A stretch of DNA of 64,000 nt from Shewanella livingstonensis (GCF_003855395.1 NZ_CP034015.1:124001-188000), one strand, 5' to 3'; shown: positions 17,845 through 26,932, numbered from the stretch's first letter. Made by a program: numbers and translations. Notes: generated from the letters alone by a model not told the origin.

Positions 17845-17927
17845 CGCTTAAAGCTGTACTACCGTTTAAAGCCTTACTCGCGCTTAAAGCTTACTGGCGT
17901 TTAAAAGCATCAACGCTTAACACTAAC
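17845..17927. repeat. Short degenerate tandem repeat at the 3' end of the TetR gene
   Basis: Five imperfect units of 14-18 bases starting CGCTTAAAGC or CGTTTAAAGC in alternation (17845, 17863, 17881, 17898, 17914). The last units run into the final codons of the TetR gene. Cause and role are unknown. Confidence 0.6.
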
Positions 17928-18530
17928 CGTTAAAATACCTTCAGCAGCCATAGTCGCGACTTTTTGCAACTCATCAACGCTTGCCCCTTCCGACGCCTGC
18001 ATCGACAAACCTTGAAACAAGGCCGTCATCAGGCTAGCCAATACCACAGGTTCACAACGTTCTTGTAATTCGCCGTTGTGCTTAGCTTGCTCAAATCGAT
18101 CGACCAACTGTTGTTTATGCTTTAATTTACGCGCTAACACGGTTTGTTTAATCGACTCGCTCGCTTCACTACACGACAGTGTGCTGTTAATTAACGCACA
18201 ACCTTGTGGGTGGCTGCAATCGGTAAACTGGGCGGCGGCACCGAGCAATAATCCGCGGATGACATCGGCAATGTGCTCGTGCTGAAAGGCAATATTAAAC
18301 AGTGAGTCTGGTCGATTTTCATATAAGTCGATAGCTTTAAAGAACAACTGTTCTTTATTGCCAAATGCGGCATATAGACTTGGCTTTTTAATGCCCATCG
18401 CCTCGGTGAGTTCGTTTAAAGAAGTCCCTTCATAACCATTACGCCAAAACACATGAAGCGCTTGCTCCAAAGCGATGTCGATATCAAACCCACGTGGGCG
18501 ACCAACACAAGCTGCTTTTGTTATTGTCAT
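17910..18530 (-). CDS. TetR-family repressor of the divergent RND efflux operon
   Basis: 206 residues from an ATG at 18530 after GAGGT; longer starts exist but add non-family residues. The HTH is in the first 60 residues (ALEQALHVFWRNGYEGTSL, LTEAMGIKKPSLYAAFGNKE). The C-terminal half carries the ligand pocket (CALINSTLSCSE is typical of the AcrR/YxaF-like group). It is transcribed away from an RND adaptor/pump pair, and three copies of a repeated box sit at the pump promoter, so it most likely represses that operon until a drug-like ligand binds. Confidence 0.88.
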   Translation of the reverse strand: MTITKAACVGRPRGFDIDIALEQALHVFWRNGYEGTSLNELTEAMGIKKPSLYAAFGNKEQLFFKAIDLYENRPDSLFNIAFQHEHIADVIRGLLLGAAAQFTDCSHPQGCALINSTLSCSEASESIKQTVLARKLKHKQQLVDRFEQAKHNGELQERCEPVVLASLMTALFQGLSMQASEGASVDELQKVATMAAEGILTVSVKR

Positions 18531-18764
18531 AAGCCGTACCTCATATATTAACAAACCCTTTATTATCATGGTGTTAAATAAAAATACCAATCCAAGGCGG
18601 GCATATTTTATGCGCATTATTAAACCACAAATAGTGTTAGTTGTGTGCAGGTTTATCACAAAACGAGTGATTAATTACCGATTAATGTGTGCCACAACAA
18701 ACGCTTTATCGTATGCGCTTATTTCATCTTTACACTAAATGAACATCTGGTCAAAATAATTTCA

Positions 18765-18777
18765 TACTCATCGGTAC
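18765..18777. promoter_or_regulatory. Operator-like box 1 (TetR)
   Basis: TACTCATCGGTAC, first of three boxes of the form TACNNNTCGGTAY upstream of the RND operon. It lies just upstream of the -35 element. Confidence 0.5.
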
Positions 18778-18785
18778 AAAATACG

Positions 18786-18813
18786 TTGACAGGGTTATTT
18801 TAATCTATATATT
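18786..18813 (+). promoter_or_regulatory. Promoter of the RND efflux operon
   Basis: -35 TTGACA at 18786-18791 and -10 TATATT at 18808-18813, 16 bases apart. The -10 touches operator-like box 2, so repressor binding would block polymerase. Confidence 0.65.
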
Positions 18814-18825
18814 ACCGTTCGGTAC
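18813..18825. promoter_or_regulatory. Operator-like box 2 (TetR)
   Basis: TACCGTTCGGTAC, nearly palindromic, at the start-site end of the -10 element. Confidence 0.55.
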
Positions 18826-18837
18826 AGAACAATTTAA

Positions 18838-18850
18838 TACCAATCGGTAT
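18838..18850. promoter_or_regulatory. Operator-like box 3 (TetR)
   Basis: TACCAATCGGTAT, 25 bases after box 2 (start to start), in the predicted 5' leader. Confidence 0.5.
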
Positions 18851-18930
18851 AAAATTGTAGTAACAGACAAAAGTAACGCAACCAGTAGCCCGTTAAACAA
18901 CGTAAAAGCTATTGATTAGAGGAAAGTAAC

Positions 18931-20166
18931 ATGACTATATTTAAATCAATTCAATCCACGTTGTTAGTTAGCCTAACGGCATTGCTACTTGTGGCTTGTG
19001 GGCAAGCTCCTGCACAACAACAAGCAGGTGCACCTGCAGCCCCTGAAGTGAGTGTTGCTAACGTCATTCATGAACGTATTACCGAGTGGGACCAGTTTAC
19101 TGGGCGCTTACAAGCACCAGAAAAAGTCACATTGGTACCGCGCGTGTCGGGTTATATCGAATCAGTAAACTTTAAAGAAGGGGCGTTGGTTAACAAAGGC
19201 GATGTGTTGTTTACCATTGACTCAAATGTGTTTACCGCTGAAGTCGAACGTCTTCAAGCTGAGTTAACCAGTGCGCAATCGGCTAATCAATTGGCGAAAA
19301 ATGACTTTGACCGTGCAAACAAATTGTTTAGTCAACAAGCGGTTTCTGAAGAGTTAATTGATACTCGTCGCAGCAACATGCACCAAACAGCTGCAGCGGT
19401 GGCCTCGGTGAAAGCGGCGTTAACCAGTGCCAAGCTAAACCTTGAATACACCCAAGTCACCGCGCCAATTACTGGCCGCGTGTCTTATGCCAATGAAACC
19501 GCGGGTAACTATGTCACTGCGGGACAAACTCAGCTGACTAGCCTAGTTTCAATCGAAAACATGTATGCGTACTTTGATATCGACGAGCAAACTTACCTTA
19601 AATATGCATCGCTTTCAGGTGAAAACAAACGCCAAGATCCACGCTCGGGTAACAACACGGTATTAATGGCATTGGCCAATGAAACCGAATTTACTTATCA
19701 AGGTGTCATCGATTTTGTCGACAACGCTGTCAATCAACAAACCGGTACTATCCGTGTGCGTGCTACGTTTGCTAACCCAGAGAATATGTTAATGCCTGGC
19801 TTATTTGCCCGTATTAGCATTGCAGGTAGTGCGTCATATCAAGGTATTTTAATCGACGACAAGGCCATCTTTACTGATCTAAACAACAAGTACGTGTTGG
19901 TGGTTAACGATGAAAACACCCTTGAATACCGTAGTATTACTTTAGGTGAAAAAATCCACGGCTTACGTATCGTGACCGCCGGTTTGCAACCAGACGAGAA
20001 AATTGTCGTTAACAGCTTACAAAAAGTGCGTCCTAGCGTCACTATCACCCCAAAATTAACCGAAATGGCTGAAAGCAGCCAAATAGAAGCACTGCACCAG
20101 GCGCAGTTACTATTAGATAACCAGCCGCTTACAGCACAAATTGCTGATGAAGCAAGTCAAGGCTAA
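18931..20166 (+). CDS. RND efflux periplasmic adaptor lipoprotein (MexE/AcrA type)
   Basis: 411 residues. A lipoprotein signal ends in LLLVACGQA (Cys ~23). Then come the adaptor's lipoyl halves (VPRVSGYIESVNFKEGALV and ITGRVSYANETAGNYV), a coiled-coil hairpin between them (~100-165) and beta-barrel/membrane-proximal domains to the end. It links the inner-membrane pump to a TolC-like outer-membrane channel. ATG follows GAGGAAAG. The pump gene starts 11 bases downstream; no outer-membrane channel gene follows, so TolC from elsewhere is expected. Confidence 0.93.
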   Translation: MTIFKSIQSTLLVSLTALLLVACGQAPAQQQAGAPAAPEVSVANVIHERITEWDQFTGRLQAPEKVTLVPRVSGYIESVNFKEGALVNKGDVLFTIDSNVFTAEVERLQAELTSAQSANQLAKNDFDRANKLFSQQAVSEELIDTRRSNMHQTAAAVASVKAALTSAKLNLEYTQVTAPITGRVSYANETAGNYVTAGQTQLTSLVSIENMYAYFDIDEQTYLKYASLSGENKRQDPRSGNNTVLMALANETEFTYQGVIDFVDNAVNQQTGTIRVRATFANPENMLMPGLFARISIAGSASYQGILIDDKAIFTDLNNKYVLVVNDENTLEYRSITLGEKIHGLRIVTAGLQPDEKIVVNSLQKVRPSVTITPKLTEMAESSQIEALHQAQLLLDNQPLTAQIADEASQG

Positions 20167-20177
20167 GGAATACTTTC

Positions 20178-23100
20178 ATGTTGTCGCAATTCTTTATTAA
20201 AAGACCGATTTTTGCCGCTGTTTTATCGCTATTATTTTTTATCTCTGGCGCGATAGCGGTTTGGCAATTACCGATCACCGAATATCCAGAAGTGGTACCG
20301 CCAACAGTAGTGGTAACCGCTAACTACCCTGGCGCAAACCCAAAAGTGATTGCTGAAACAGTCGCATCACCACTAGAGCAAGAAATTAACGGCGTAGAAA
20401 ACATGTTATACATGTCATCTCAAGCCACCTCTGATGGCCGCATGACCTTAACCGTCACGTTTGCGATTGGTACTGATGTTGATTTAGCCCAAACCCAAGT
20501 ACAAAGCCGTGTTGAACGCGCTAAACCGCGTTTGCCACAAGAAGTACAACGTTTAGGCATTGTGACCGAAAAATCATCACCCAGTTTGACCATGGTGGTG
20601 CATTTAACCTCACCCGATAATCGTTATGACATGCTTTATTTGTCTAACTTCGCGGTGTTAAAAGTTAAAGATGAACTAGCACGAATTAATGGTGTAGGTG
20701 CTGTGCGTGTATTTGGCGCTGGCGACTACAGTATGCGAGTGTGGTTAGACCCTAATAAAATGGCTGCTATTGGTTTGTCGCCAAATGATGTTGTTGCCGC
20801 TATTCGTGAGCAAAACCAACAAGCTGCCGCGGGTAGCCTAGGAGCTCAACCCAGTGGAGAAAGTGATTTTCAACTACTGATTAACGTAAAGGGTCGTTTA
20901 AGTAACGTAGAAGAATTTGAAGACATTATTGTAAAAGTAGGCGATCAGGCTCAAATCACTCGCCTAAAAGATGTTGCTCGTGTTGAATTAGGTGCATCAA
21001 CGTACGCATTACGTTCAATGTTAGACAATAAAGAAGCTGCGGCATTACCGGTATTCCAGGCGTCGGGCTCAAACGCAATTCAGATTTCTGATGACGTTCG
21101 CGCCAAAATGAAAGAGCTGTCTACAAGCTTTCCTGAAGGCCTAACTTACGACATAGTCTATGACCCGACGGTGTTCGTACGCGGTTCAATTGAAGCTGTG
21201 GTGCACACCCTGCTTGAAGCCCTATTGTTAGTTGTCTTAGTGGTAGTGTTATTTCTACAGACGTGGCGCGCATCTATTATTCCATTAGTGGCAGTTCCTG
21301 TTTCGCTAGTCGGCACGTTTGCCTTTATGCACCTAATGGGCTTCTCGCTTAATGCTTTATCACTGTTTGGGTTAGTGCTGGCGATTGGTATTGTGGTCGA
21401 CGACGCCATTGTTGTAGTGGAAAATGTTGAGCGTAATATTGAGGAAGGTTTAGCCCCTTTAGCGGCAACGCAAAAAGCCATGAAGGAAGTGACCGGTCCG
21501 ATTATTGCCACCACATTGGTATTAGCCGCGGTATTTATTCCAACGGCATTTATGTCTGGTTTAACGGGTCAGTTTTATAAACAGTTTGCCTTAACCATTA
21601 CTATTTCGACCTTTATTTCGGCGATTAACTCGTTAACCTTAAGCCCTGCATTAGCCGCATTGTTGCTTAAGAGTCATCACGATAAGAAAGATTTTTTAAC
21701 CCGTGGCATGGACAAAATGCTCGGGGGTTGGTTATTTACACCGTTTAACCGCTTCTTTGCAAAATTATCAGACGGTTACGGCTGGATAGTGAAAAAAGTG
21801 ATTCGTTTTGGTGTGGTTGTGGGCGTGTTGTATATCGGCTTAGTCGGCGTAACTGGCTTACAATTTGCCAGCACGCCAACCGGGTACGTACCAGGCCAAG
21901 ACAAGCAATACTTGATTGCCTTTGCACAACTGCCCGATGCTGCATCACTTGATCGCACCGAAGCTATCGTGAAAGAAATGTCGCGTATTGCACTCGATCA
22001 ACCGGGTGTCGCCCATGCTGTAGCCTTCCCTGGCTTAAGCATTAACGGCTTTACCAACAGTACCAATAGCGCGATTTTGTTTACGCCGCTCGATGACTTT
22101 GCCGACCGTAAAGATCCATCGTTATCAGCAGGCGCCATTGCCGCAGCATTAAATCAAAAGTTTGCCGCAATTGACGGCGCATTTATTGCCATTTTCCCAC
22201 CACCACCAGTACAAGGTTTAGGGACGATTGGCGGCTTTAGATTACAAATTCAAGATCGTGGTGATTACGGTTACGAAGAATTGTATAAAGTCACCATGCA
22301 AGTGATGCAAAAAGCGTGGGCAACACCTGAGTTAGCGGGTGTATTCTCAAGTTATCAGGTCAGCGTGCCACAACTTGAAGTTGAAGTAGACCGTACCAAA
22401 GCCAAGCAGCAATCGGTATCGTTAGACGAATTGTTTGCCACGCTACAAGGCTACATGGGGTCGGTTTATGCTAACGATTTCAACCAATTTGGCCGTACAT
22501 ACCAGGTAAATGTTCAAGCTGACGAACAGTTTAGACAAACACCGGAGCAGATTTCTCAGCTCAAGGTACGTAATAATCAGGGTGAAATGGTACCGATTGG
22601 CTCGTTTATTAACGTTGCCAATGTCGCAGGTCCAGATCGCGTTATGCACTATAACGGTTTTACTACTGCGGAGCTTAACGGCGGTGCAGCACCTGGGTTT
22701 AGTAGTGGTGAAGCACAAGTTGCGATTGAAAAAATCTTGGCTGAAACACTGCCTAATGGCATGACTTACGAGTGGACTGAAATCACCTACCAACAGATAT
22801 TGGCAGGTAATGCGGGCGTGTATATTTTCCCATTAATCATTTTATTAGTGTTTATGGTATTAGCCGCGCAGTATGAAAGCCTAAGTTTACCACTGGCAAT
22901 TATCTTGATTATTCCGATGACGATTCTGTCGGCAATCAGTGGCGTATTAATTTACGGTGGCGATAACAACATCTTTACCCAAATCGGACTGATTGTTCTG
23001 GTGGGGCTGGCGACCAAAAACGCCATCTTGATTGTTGAATTTGCTAAAGAGCTGCAAGACAAAGGATTATCACCATTCGATGCCATTCTTGAAGCGGGCC

Positions 23101-23339
23101 GCTTACGTTTACGCCCCATTCTAATGACGTCTATCGCCTTCATTATGGGTGTAGTGCCGATGGTGTTCTCGAGTGGACCAGGTGCAGAAATGCGTCAAGC
23201 CATTGGTGTGGCGGTGTTTGCTGGTATGATTGGAGTGACCATTTTTGGTCTTATCCTAACGCCATTGTTTTACTATGCCCTCGCTAAGCGCGGCAAAAAT
23301 AAAGTAGCGTTAGCACAACCGTCTATATCCCACGACTAA
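20178..23339 (+). CDS. RND multidrug efflux pump, inner-membrane HAE1 type (MexF/AcrB-like)
   Basis: 1053 residues, the full length of the HAE1 family. N-terminal FFIKRPIFAAVLSLLFFISG, two large periplasmic loops and twelve membrane helices are apparent. The proton-relay Asp pair is in LAIGIVVDDAIVVVENVER near residues 400-420, and the second half repeats the layout with a Lys in GLATKNAILIVEF. It exports drugs and other hydrophobic compounds using the proton gradient. It is co-transcribed with the adaptor and followed by a strong terminator. Confidence 0.95.
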   Translation: MLSQFFIKRPIFAAVLSLLFFISGAIAVWQLPITEYPEVVPPTVVVTANYPGANPKVIAETVASPLEQEINGVENMLYMSSQATSDGRMTLTVTFAIGTDVDLAQTQVQSRVERAKPRLPQEVQRLGIVTEKSSPSLTMVVHLTSPDNRYDMLYLSNFAVLKVKDELARINGVGAVRVFGAGDYSMRVWLDPNKMAAIGLSPNDVVAAIREQNQQAAAGSLGAQPSGESDFQLLINVKGRLSNVEEFEDIIVKVGDQAQITRLKDVARVELGASTYALRSMLDNKEAAALPVFQASGSNAIQISDDVRAKMKELSTSFPEGLTYDIVYDPTVFVRGSIEAVVHTLLEALLLVVLVVVLFLQTWRASIIPLVAVPVSLVGTFAFMHLMGFSLNALSLFGLVLAIGIVVDDAIVVVENVERNIEEGLAPLAATQKAMKEVTGPIIATTLVLAAVFIPTAFMSGLTGQFYKQFALTITISTFISAINSLTLSPALAALLLKSHHDKKDFLTRGMDKMLGGWLFTPFNRFFAKLSDGYGWIVKKVIRFGVVVGVLYIGLVGVTGLQFASTPTGYVPGQDKQYLIAFAQLPDAASLDRTEAIVKEMSRIALDQPGVAHAVAFPGLSINGFTNSTNSAILFTPLDDFADRKDPSLSAGAIAAALNQKFAAIDGAFIAIFPPPPVQGLGTIGGFRLQIQDRGDYGYEELYKVTMQVMQKAWATPELAGVFSSYQVSVPQLEVEVDRTKAKQQSVSLDELFATLQGYMGSVYANDFNQFGRTYQVNVQADEQFRQTPEQISQLKVRNNQGEMVPIGSFINVANVAGPDRVMHYNGFTTAELNGGAAPGFSSGEAQVAIEKILAETLPNGMTYEWTEITYQQILAGNAGVYIFPLIILLVFMVLAAQYESLSLPLAIILIIPMTILSAISGVLIYGGDNNIFTQIGLIVLVGLATKNAILIVEFAKELQDKGLSPFDAILEAGRLRLRPILMTSIAFIMGVVPMVFSSGPGAEMRQAIGVAVFAGMIGVTIFGLILTPLFYYALAKRGKNKVALAQPSISHD

Positions 23340-23360
23340 ATACGTTATTGGTTCAATGAT

Positions 23361-23395
23361 AAAAAAAGAGGTCACCTTAAGGGGACCTCTTTTTT
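23361..23395 (+). terminator. Rho-independent terminator of the RND operon
   Basis: Stem AAAAAAGAGGTC / GACCTCTTTTTT with a 10-base loop, 22 bp past the pump stop codon. Confidence 0.85.
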
Positions 23396-23569
23396 ATGCT
23401 TATGCCTATTCTATACTGCCTACGTAAACGCATAACAAAACCCTATACTGAGCAATACCGTGAATGCATTAGCACTATCTGCTCTAGCGGTTTGATATGC
23501 TGTATTGATATTGGAAAGCAAACCGCGTTAACACATTAAGCCAATCATGGCGTTGAACAAAAAAGATGA

Positions 23570-24127
23570 TTAATCGTCTTGTTGTGGCGTATAAAGAACT
23601 CGGCTAGCAAGCGATATATTCTGTTGCTGGGTTGGTCTGTTTAAGCGTTTAGCAAACCAAAAACGCGGCTTCCAGTAAATATTATTCAAGCTGGAAATTT
23701 TAACCCCTTTCTTAGTCGAGGCGTGCAAAAAACGATCTTGGCCCATATAAATCCCTACATGGCGCGCCGTTCTACCGGTTTTGAAAAAGACCAAATCACC
23801 AATAATAAGTTGGTTGCGAGGAACCTCTTTGCCCAAAATCCGCTGCGCATTTACGGTACGAGGTAATTTGTCGCCAACAATATCGAGATAAGCTAAATAT
23901 ACGAAACCAGAGCAATCAATGCCATTTCGGTTTAAACCTCCTAAGCGATACGGAGTACCTTTCCATTGATCATGAAAACTTAGTAGGTTGGACTCGCTCC
24001 ATATAGGTGCCACGGGCTTAAGCATAGGTGGGATTACTACAGGCTTAGATGCAACAACCACTTTGGGGTTAGACGCACATGCAGACAGCAGTACCACTAA
24101 ACAACTAAATAATAATCTTTTAGCCAA
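23570..24127 (-). CDS. NlpC/P60-family lipoprotein (Spr-like cell-wall endopeptidase)
   Basis: 185 residues from a TTG at 24127 after TTTGGAG. This start gives a clean lipoprotein signal (KRLLFSCLVVLLSACAS, lipobox LSAC). The longer frame to 24241 adds residues that do not fit a signal peptide. The NlpC/P60 domain has the catalytic Cys in NGIDCSGFVYLAY, the His in RTARHVGIYMG and the polar residue in DRFLHAST. The family cleaves D-glutamyl-diaminopimelate or DD-crosslink bonds in peptidoglycan; here at the inner face of the outer membrane. The upstream regulator gene's end lies 90 bp away on the same strand. Confidence 0.85.
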   Translation of the reverse strand: MAKRLLFSCLVVLLSACASNPKVVVASKPVVIPPMLKPVAPIWSESNLLSFHDQWKGTPYRLGGLNRNGIDCSGFVYLAYLDIVGDKLPRTVNAQRILGKEVPRNQLIIGDLVFFKTGRTARHVGIYMGQDRFLHASTKKGVKISSLNNIYWKPRFWFAKRLNRPTQQQNISLASRVLYTPQQDD

Positions 24128-24216
24128 TTCAAAAAACTCCAAACACCGAAAAACACCCGAAATATAAATATGTTTGTCACAATACACAATAAAAATAACT
24201 CTAGCAGCGGGTAAAT

Positions 24217-24801
24217 CTAACGAGTCATCATTTGCATACACTGTACTAAAGCTCGTTTAGCCGCCATTTTATCGACTTTAATTTGGCAGCGTAGCATAGT
24301 TCCTTGCCAATTTGACCAAAAAACACTCGCTAATGTTAACGCCGGCAAGTCTGCACGAATATGCCCTTGCTGTTGACCTTGCTGGATAAGAGCACTTAAT
24401 AAGCTCAACCATTGATCATAAAGATGATTCAGGGTTTGGTTCAATACCGGCGATTGACTACTGACCTCAACCATCAAGTTACCCATTAAACAGCCTCGTG
24501 GCTCATTACCACTGAATAGTTCATCAATAAGTTGATGGTATCCATTTAACATCGCCGATAAGTTAGCTTTAAAACTCACGCTTGGATCGATAGCAATAGG
24601 TTGAATGCGTTGTTGAAAATAATGTTCCGCAACGGCAGCGGCAAAGACCTCTTTACTAGCAAAGTAATGATAAAAAGATCCTTTAGGAATACCCACTTGG
24701 TCGAGAATTAATTTAATACCTACTGCGCTATAACCGTGTAACGCAAAAAGCTTTTCGCCTACGGCACATATCGACTGTCTACTTGCTGCACTTTTATTCA
24801 T
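24217..24801 (-). CDS. TetR-family regulator, NemR/AcuR-like
   Basis: 194 residues. HTH in residues 1-55 (ICAVGEKLFALHGYSAVGI, LILDQVGIPKGSFYHYFASKE). The C-terminal domain has GCLMGNLMVEVSSQSP, typical of the group that senses electrophiles (NemR, AcuR). A NemR-type box TAGACC-N4-GGCTA lies 36 bp upstream of the start. No obvious reductase target is adjacent; only the NlpC lipoprotein lies downstream on the same strand. Confidence 0.85.
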   Translation of the reverse strand: MNKSAASRQSICAVGEKLFALHGYSAVGIKLILDQVGIPKGSFYHYFASKEVFAAAVAEHYFQQRIQPIAIDPSVSFKANLSAMLNGYHQLIDELFSGNEPRGCLMGNLMVEVSSQSPVLNQTLNHLYDQWLSLLSALIQQGQQQGHIRADLPALTLASVFWSNWQGTMLRCQIKVDKMAAKRALVQCMQMMTR

Positions 24802-24836
24802 TTAACCTCCATTTTTAGAGACAGGATAAACAAGAA

Positions 24837-24851
24837 TAGACCAGTCGGCTA
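24837..24851. promoter_or_regulatory. NemR-type operator
   Basis: TAGACCAGTCGGCTA, an imperfect form of the NemR palindrome TAGACC-N4-GGTCTA, upstream of the TetR gene. Autoregulation is likely by analogy. Confidence 0.5.
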
Positions 24852-24988
24852 ACTTTAGTTATCAATAATCAAAAACAGACACTTTTATCTGCAAACTGTT
24901 CTACATAATTAATACACAAACGATTATCCATAAAGATATTGGCTTCATTAAACCTCTGCCATACAAGCCGTCATGGATTAGATTATTG

Positions 24989-25270
24989 CTATACTCCGAA
25001 GGAAGCTGAATCAATCTGACGAATACTATGTGCTATCGATTGTTTCAGTAACAGCGTATTTGCATCGTCATGATGACTATCATCCATAGGCTCATCAACC
25101 AAACGTTCACAGCTTGTCTGGGCATCATATTGCTTGATTGGATCCACTTCTTTATCGGTTTGGGCTTGGCATAACACACTGCTACAACCGCTTAGTACCA
25201 ATACACTCCCCACAACTAACCAATCCGAGTAATATAAACTTGGGGTTGATCCAGCTGTTATCATCAACAC
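24989..25270 (-). CDS. Small predicted lipoprotein of unknown function
   Basis: 93 residues. A hydrophobic stretch ends in VLVLSGCSS, a usable lipobox, then a polar acidic body (DKEVDPIKQYDAQTSCERL, MDDSHHDDAN). AAGGA precedes the start; an ATG a few codons in is an alternative. No recognised domain. It follows the BON gene but a terminator lies between, so it probably has its own promoter or depends on read-through. Confidence 0.5.
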   Translation of the reverse strand: MLMITAGSTPSLYYSDWLVVGSVLVLSGCSSVLCQAQTDKEVDPIKQYDAQTSCERLVDEPMDDSHHDDANTLLLKQSIAHSIRQIDSASFGV

Positions 25271-25311
25271 TAAATCCTTAAGTTAAACCTCAAATCTAGC
25301 TATTTTAGGTA

Positions 25312-25338
25312 TAAAAAAACCAGCCTGAAGGCTGGTTT
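25312..25338 (-). terminator. Terminator of the BON-domain gene
   Basis: AAACCAGCC / GGCTGGTTT stem with a short TGAA loop, followed on the minus strand by TTTTTTTAT. Confidence 0.8.
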
Positions 25339-25355
25339 AAGTATAACGGAATAAA

Positions 25356-25907
25356 TTACTTAGTTACGCGTAACTCGTTGACAACATCTTTTACGTCATC
25401 AGTATTTTTAGCAATCGTTACGGCTAAATCACGTTCAGCATCACTCGATACTGTTCCTTTTAATGTGACTACGCTATTTTTTACATCAACGTTAATATCG
25501 GTACCCGATACATCTGCTGAGAATAATAATCGTGTTTTCACTACGGTAGCAACTTTTGAATCAGTCAGTGTTTCAGCTAAATCATTTGTGTCTTTATCAC
25601 TAGCTTGCTTCATTACCGATAGCTTATTGTCTACGTCTTTAACACCTTCTAAGCTTTTGACTAACTCTTCGGCAAGCGCTTTATCAACACTACTATTAAC
25701 TTTACCCGTTAAGGTCACGTTGCCATCATGTACATCGGTATTAATATCAAATGAATTAAGATTAGTGTTTAACAAAAGTGTGGTTTCAGCTTTACCATCG
25801 ATCCACGCATCTTTTGCATCATCCTGCCAATCTTGTGCTGCATTTGCACCGAATGCCATTGAACCTAACATAATGCTCATTACTACAGATAATGTGGTCT
25901 TTTTCAT
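25356..25907 (-). CDS. Periplasmic protein with two BON domains (OsmY-like)
   Basis: 183 residues from an ATG at 25907 after GGAGG. Signal peptide residues 1-23 (LSVVMSIMLGSMAFGANA, then AQDW). Two BON repeats: ~38-105 (NSFDINTDVHDGNVTLTGKV) and ~118-183 (DINVDVKNSVVTLKGTVS). BON proteins such as OsmY bind the envelope and protect it during osmotic or other stress. A -24/-12 promoter lies 40-50 bp upstream, so expression probably needs sigma-54 and an activator, likely the one encoded at 26933. Confidence 0.88.
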   Translation of the reverse strand: MKKTTLSVVMSIMLGSMAFGANAAQDWQDDAKDAWIDGKAETTLLLNTNLNSFDINTDVHDGNVTLTGKVNSSVDKALAEELVKSLEGVKDVDNKLSVMKQASDKDTNDLAETLTDSKVATVVKTRLLFSADVSGTDINVDVKNSVVTLKGTVSSDAERDLAVTIAKNTDDVKDVVNELRVTK

Positions 25908-25944
25908 AAAGATTTCCTCCGCTGTTAATATCAAGGATTATAAT

Positions 25945-25959
25945 GCGCGAACCGCGCCA
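25945..25959 (-). promoter_or_regulatory. Sigma-54 promoter of the BON gene
   Basis: On the minus strand TGGCGCG-N4-GCGC, with the invariant GG and GC dinucleotides at the correct spacing. The -12 element deviates from TTGC. A matching palindrome lies about 90 bp upstream. Confidence 0.55.
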
Positions 25960-26045
25960 ACATTGACAAGGCACTGTTAAATAAAGGAAAAATACCGTTT
26001 ACTTATATCTAAACAAACGTTAACAGTAACCTTATCGGACTTTTT

Positions 26046-26060
26046 TACCGACACTAGGTA
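26046..26060. promoter_or_regulatory. Candidate activator site (UAS) for the BON promoter
   Basis: TACC-N7-GGTA palindrome (taccgacactaggta), about 90 bp upstream of the -24 element. A near-identical site occupies the same relative place upstream of the DUF1328 gene. Confidence 0.45.
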
Positions 26061-26130
26061 AATTTGTCCTCATTACGATTCGCAATGACTTAACGGCTAT
26101 TGGAATAAAAGGTGACCCCGCCAAAAGGAC

Positions 26131-26174
26131 AATAAAAACCCCATGATAATAATTATTACCATGGGGTTTTTATT
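26131..26174 (-). terminator. Terminator of the ferritin-like gene
   Basis: A 15-bp stem (AATAAAAACCCCATG / CATGGGGTTTTTATT) just past the minus-strand stop; A and T tracts on both arms make it bidirectional. Confidence 0.85.
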
Positions 26175-26186
26175 GTTAGCAGCAAG

Positions 26187-26663
26187 CTAAGTACTAACAA
26201 TTGAGAGACTCTTCATAGTGTCGCAACTCATTTGTAGCCATGCAATACCTTCGGCCAGTTGCCCTGCCACACGCTGATTATTAGTTTTTTTAGCGGCATG
26301 CTTTAATTGGGTCAGGACTTGTTGCTCGGTTTCGACTAATACCGCGATCACTTGTTGCAGTGGTTGCTCATGGATTAATAACTCAGCCTTAGCATAGTAT
26401 TTATATGACGATTGTTGGTAAAAGGTTTTACTTTCTATAGGCCTTACTTGACTGGGTTTCACCACATTCAGTAAGGGAGTTAAACGCGATAGCATACATT
26501 TTCTAATATCGCTCATATGGATAAAAACCCGTTTAATGTTGTAATCGTCGGCCTCTAATGTAGCTTGGGCATAAAATTGCTCACCTTCTTGACACAAATC
26601 AATAGCCTCATGCAATAGCCACACATCGGACTCAACTTGTTCGTCTCGAGTATATGATTTCAA
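26187..26663 (-). CDS. Ferritin-like four-helix protein (DUF2383/PA2169-like)
   Basis: 158 residues from a TTG at 26663 that follows AGGAGG by six bases; the longer open frame to 26738 has no ribosome site. It is all-helical, with QFYAQATLEADDYNIKRVFIHM and a long final helix, and resembles DUF2383 proteins, small four-helix bundles common in stress-linked loci. Exact function is unknown. It lies between the BON gene and the divergent sigma-54 activator gene. Confidence 0.65.
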   Translation of the reverse strand: MKSYTRDEQVESDVWLLHEAIDLCQEGEQFYAQATLEADDYNIKRVFIHMSDIRKCMLSRLTPLLNVVKPSQVRPIESKTFYQQSSYKYYAKAELLIHEQPLQQVIAVLVETEQQVLTQLKHAAKKTNNQRVAGQLAEGIAWLQMSCDTMKSLSIVST

Positions 26664-26932
26664 CGTAAATCCTCCTGTATTTAATAATTTTACTGGTACT
26701 TTGTTATATGGGTTGTGTAACATATAGGGGTACTGCACATCTAATTAAGCAAAAGCTAAACTGCAATCCCCCATATACATGGGCAAAATTTAATTAACCT
26801 AATAATTGTTAACGTTATTATAATTTGCCTAGGTTTGAGTTAATTGACTAACTACACAGAATGATCACCTTTGATTGTTATCGCAACATCGCAGGTAGAC
26901 ATTGGACTTAACACCACAGGGAGTGAATCGGT

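Noticed and set aside
21158..21514. 118-codon antisense frame inside the RND pump gene
   Set aside because: The pump frame is intact and well conserved; the antisense frame has Ser/Thr-rich random composition.
25378..25980. 200-codon antisense frame over the BON gene
   Set aside because: Low-complexity Ser/Thr/Leu sequence, mirror of the repetitive BON coding strand.
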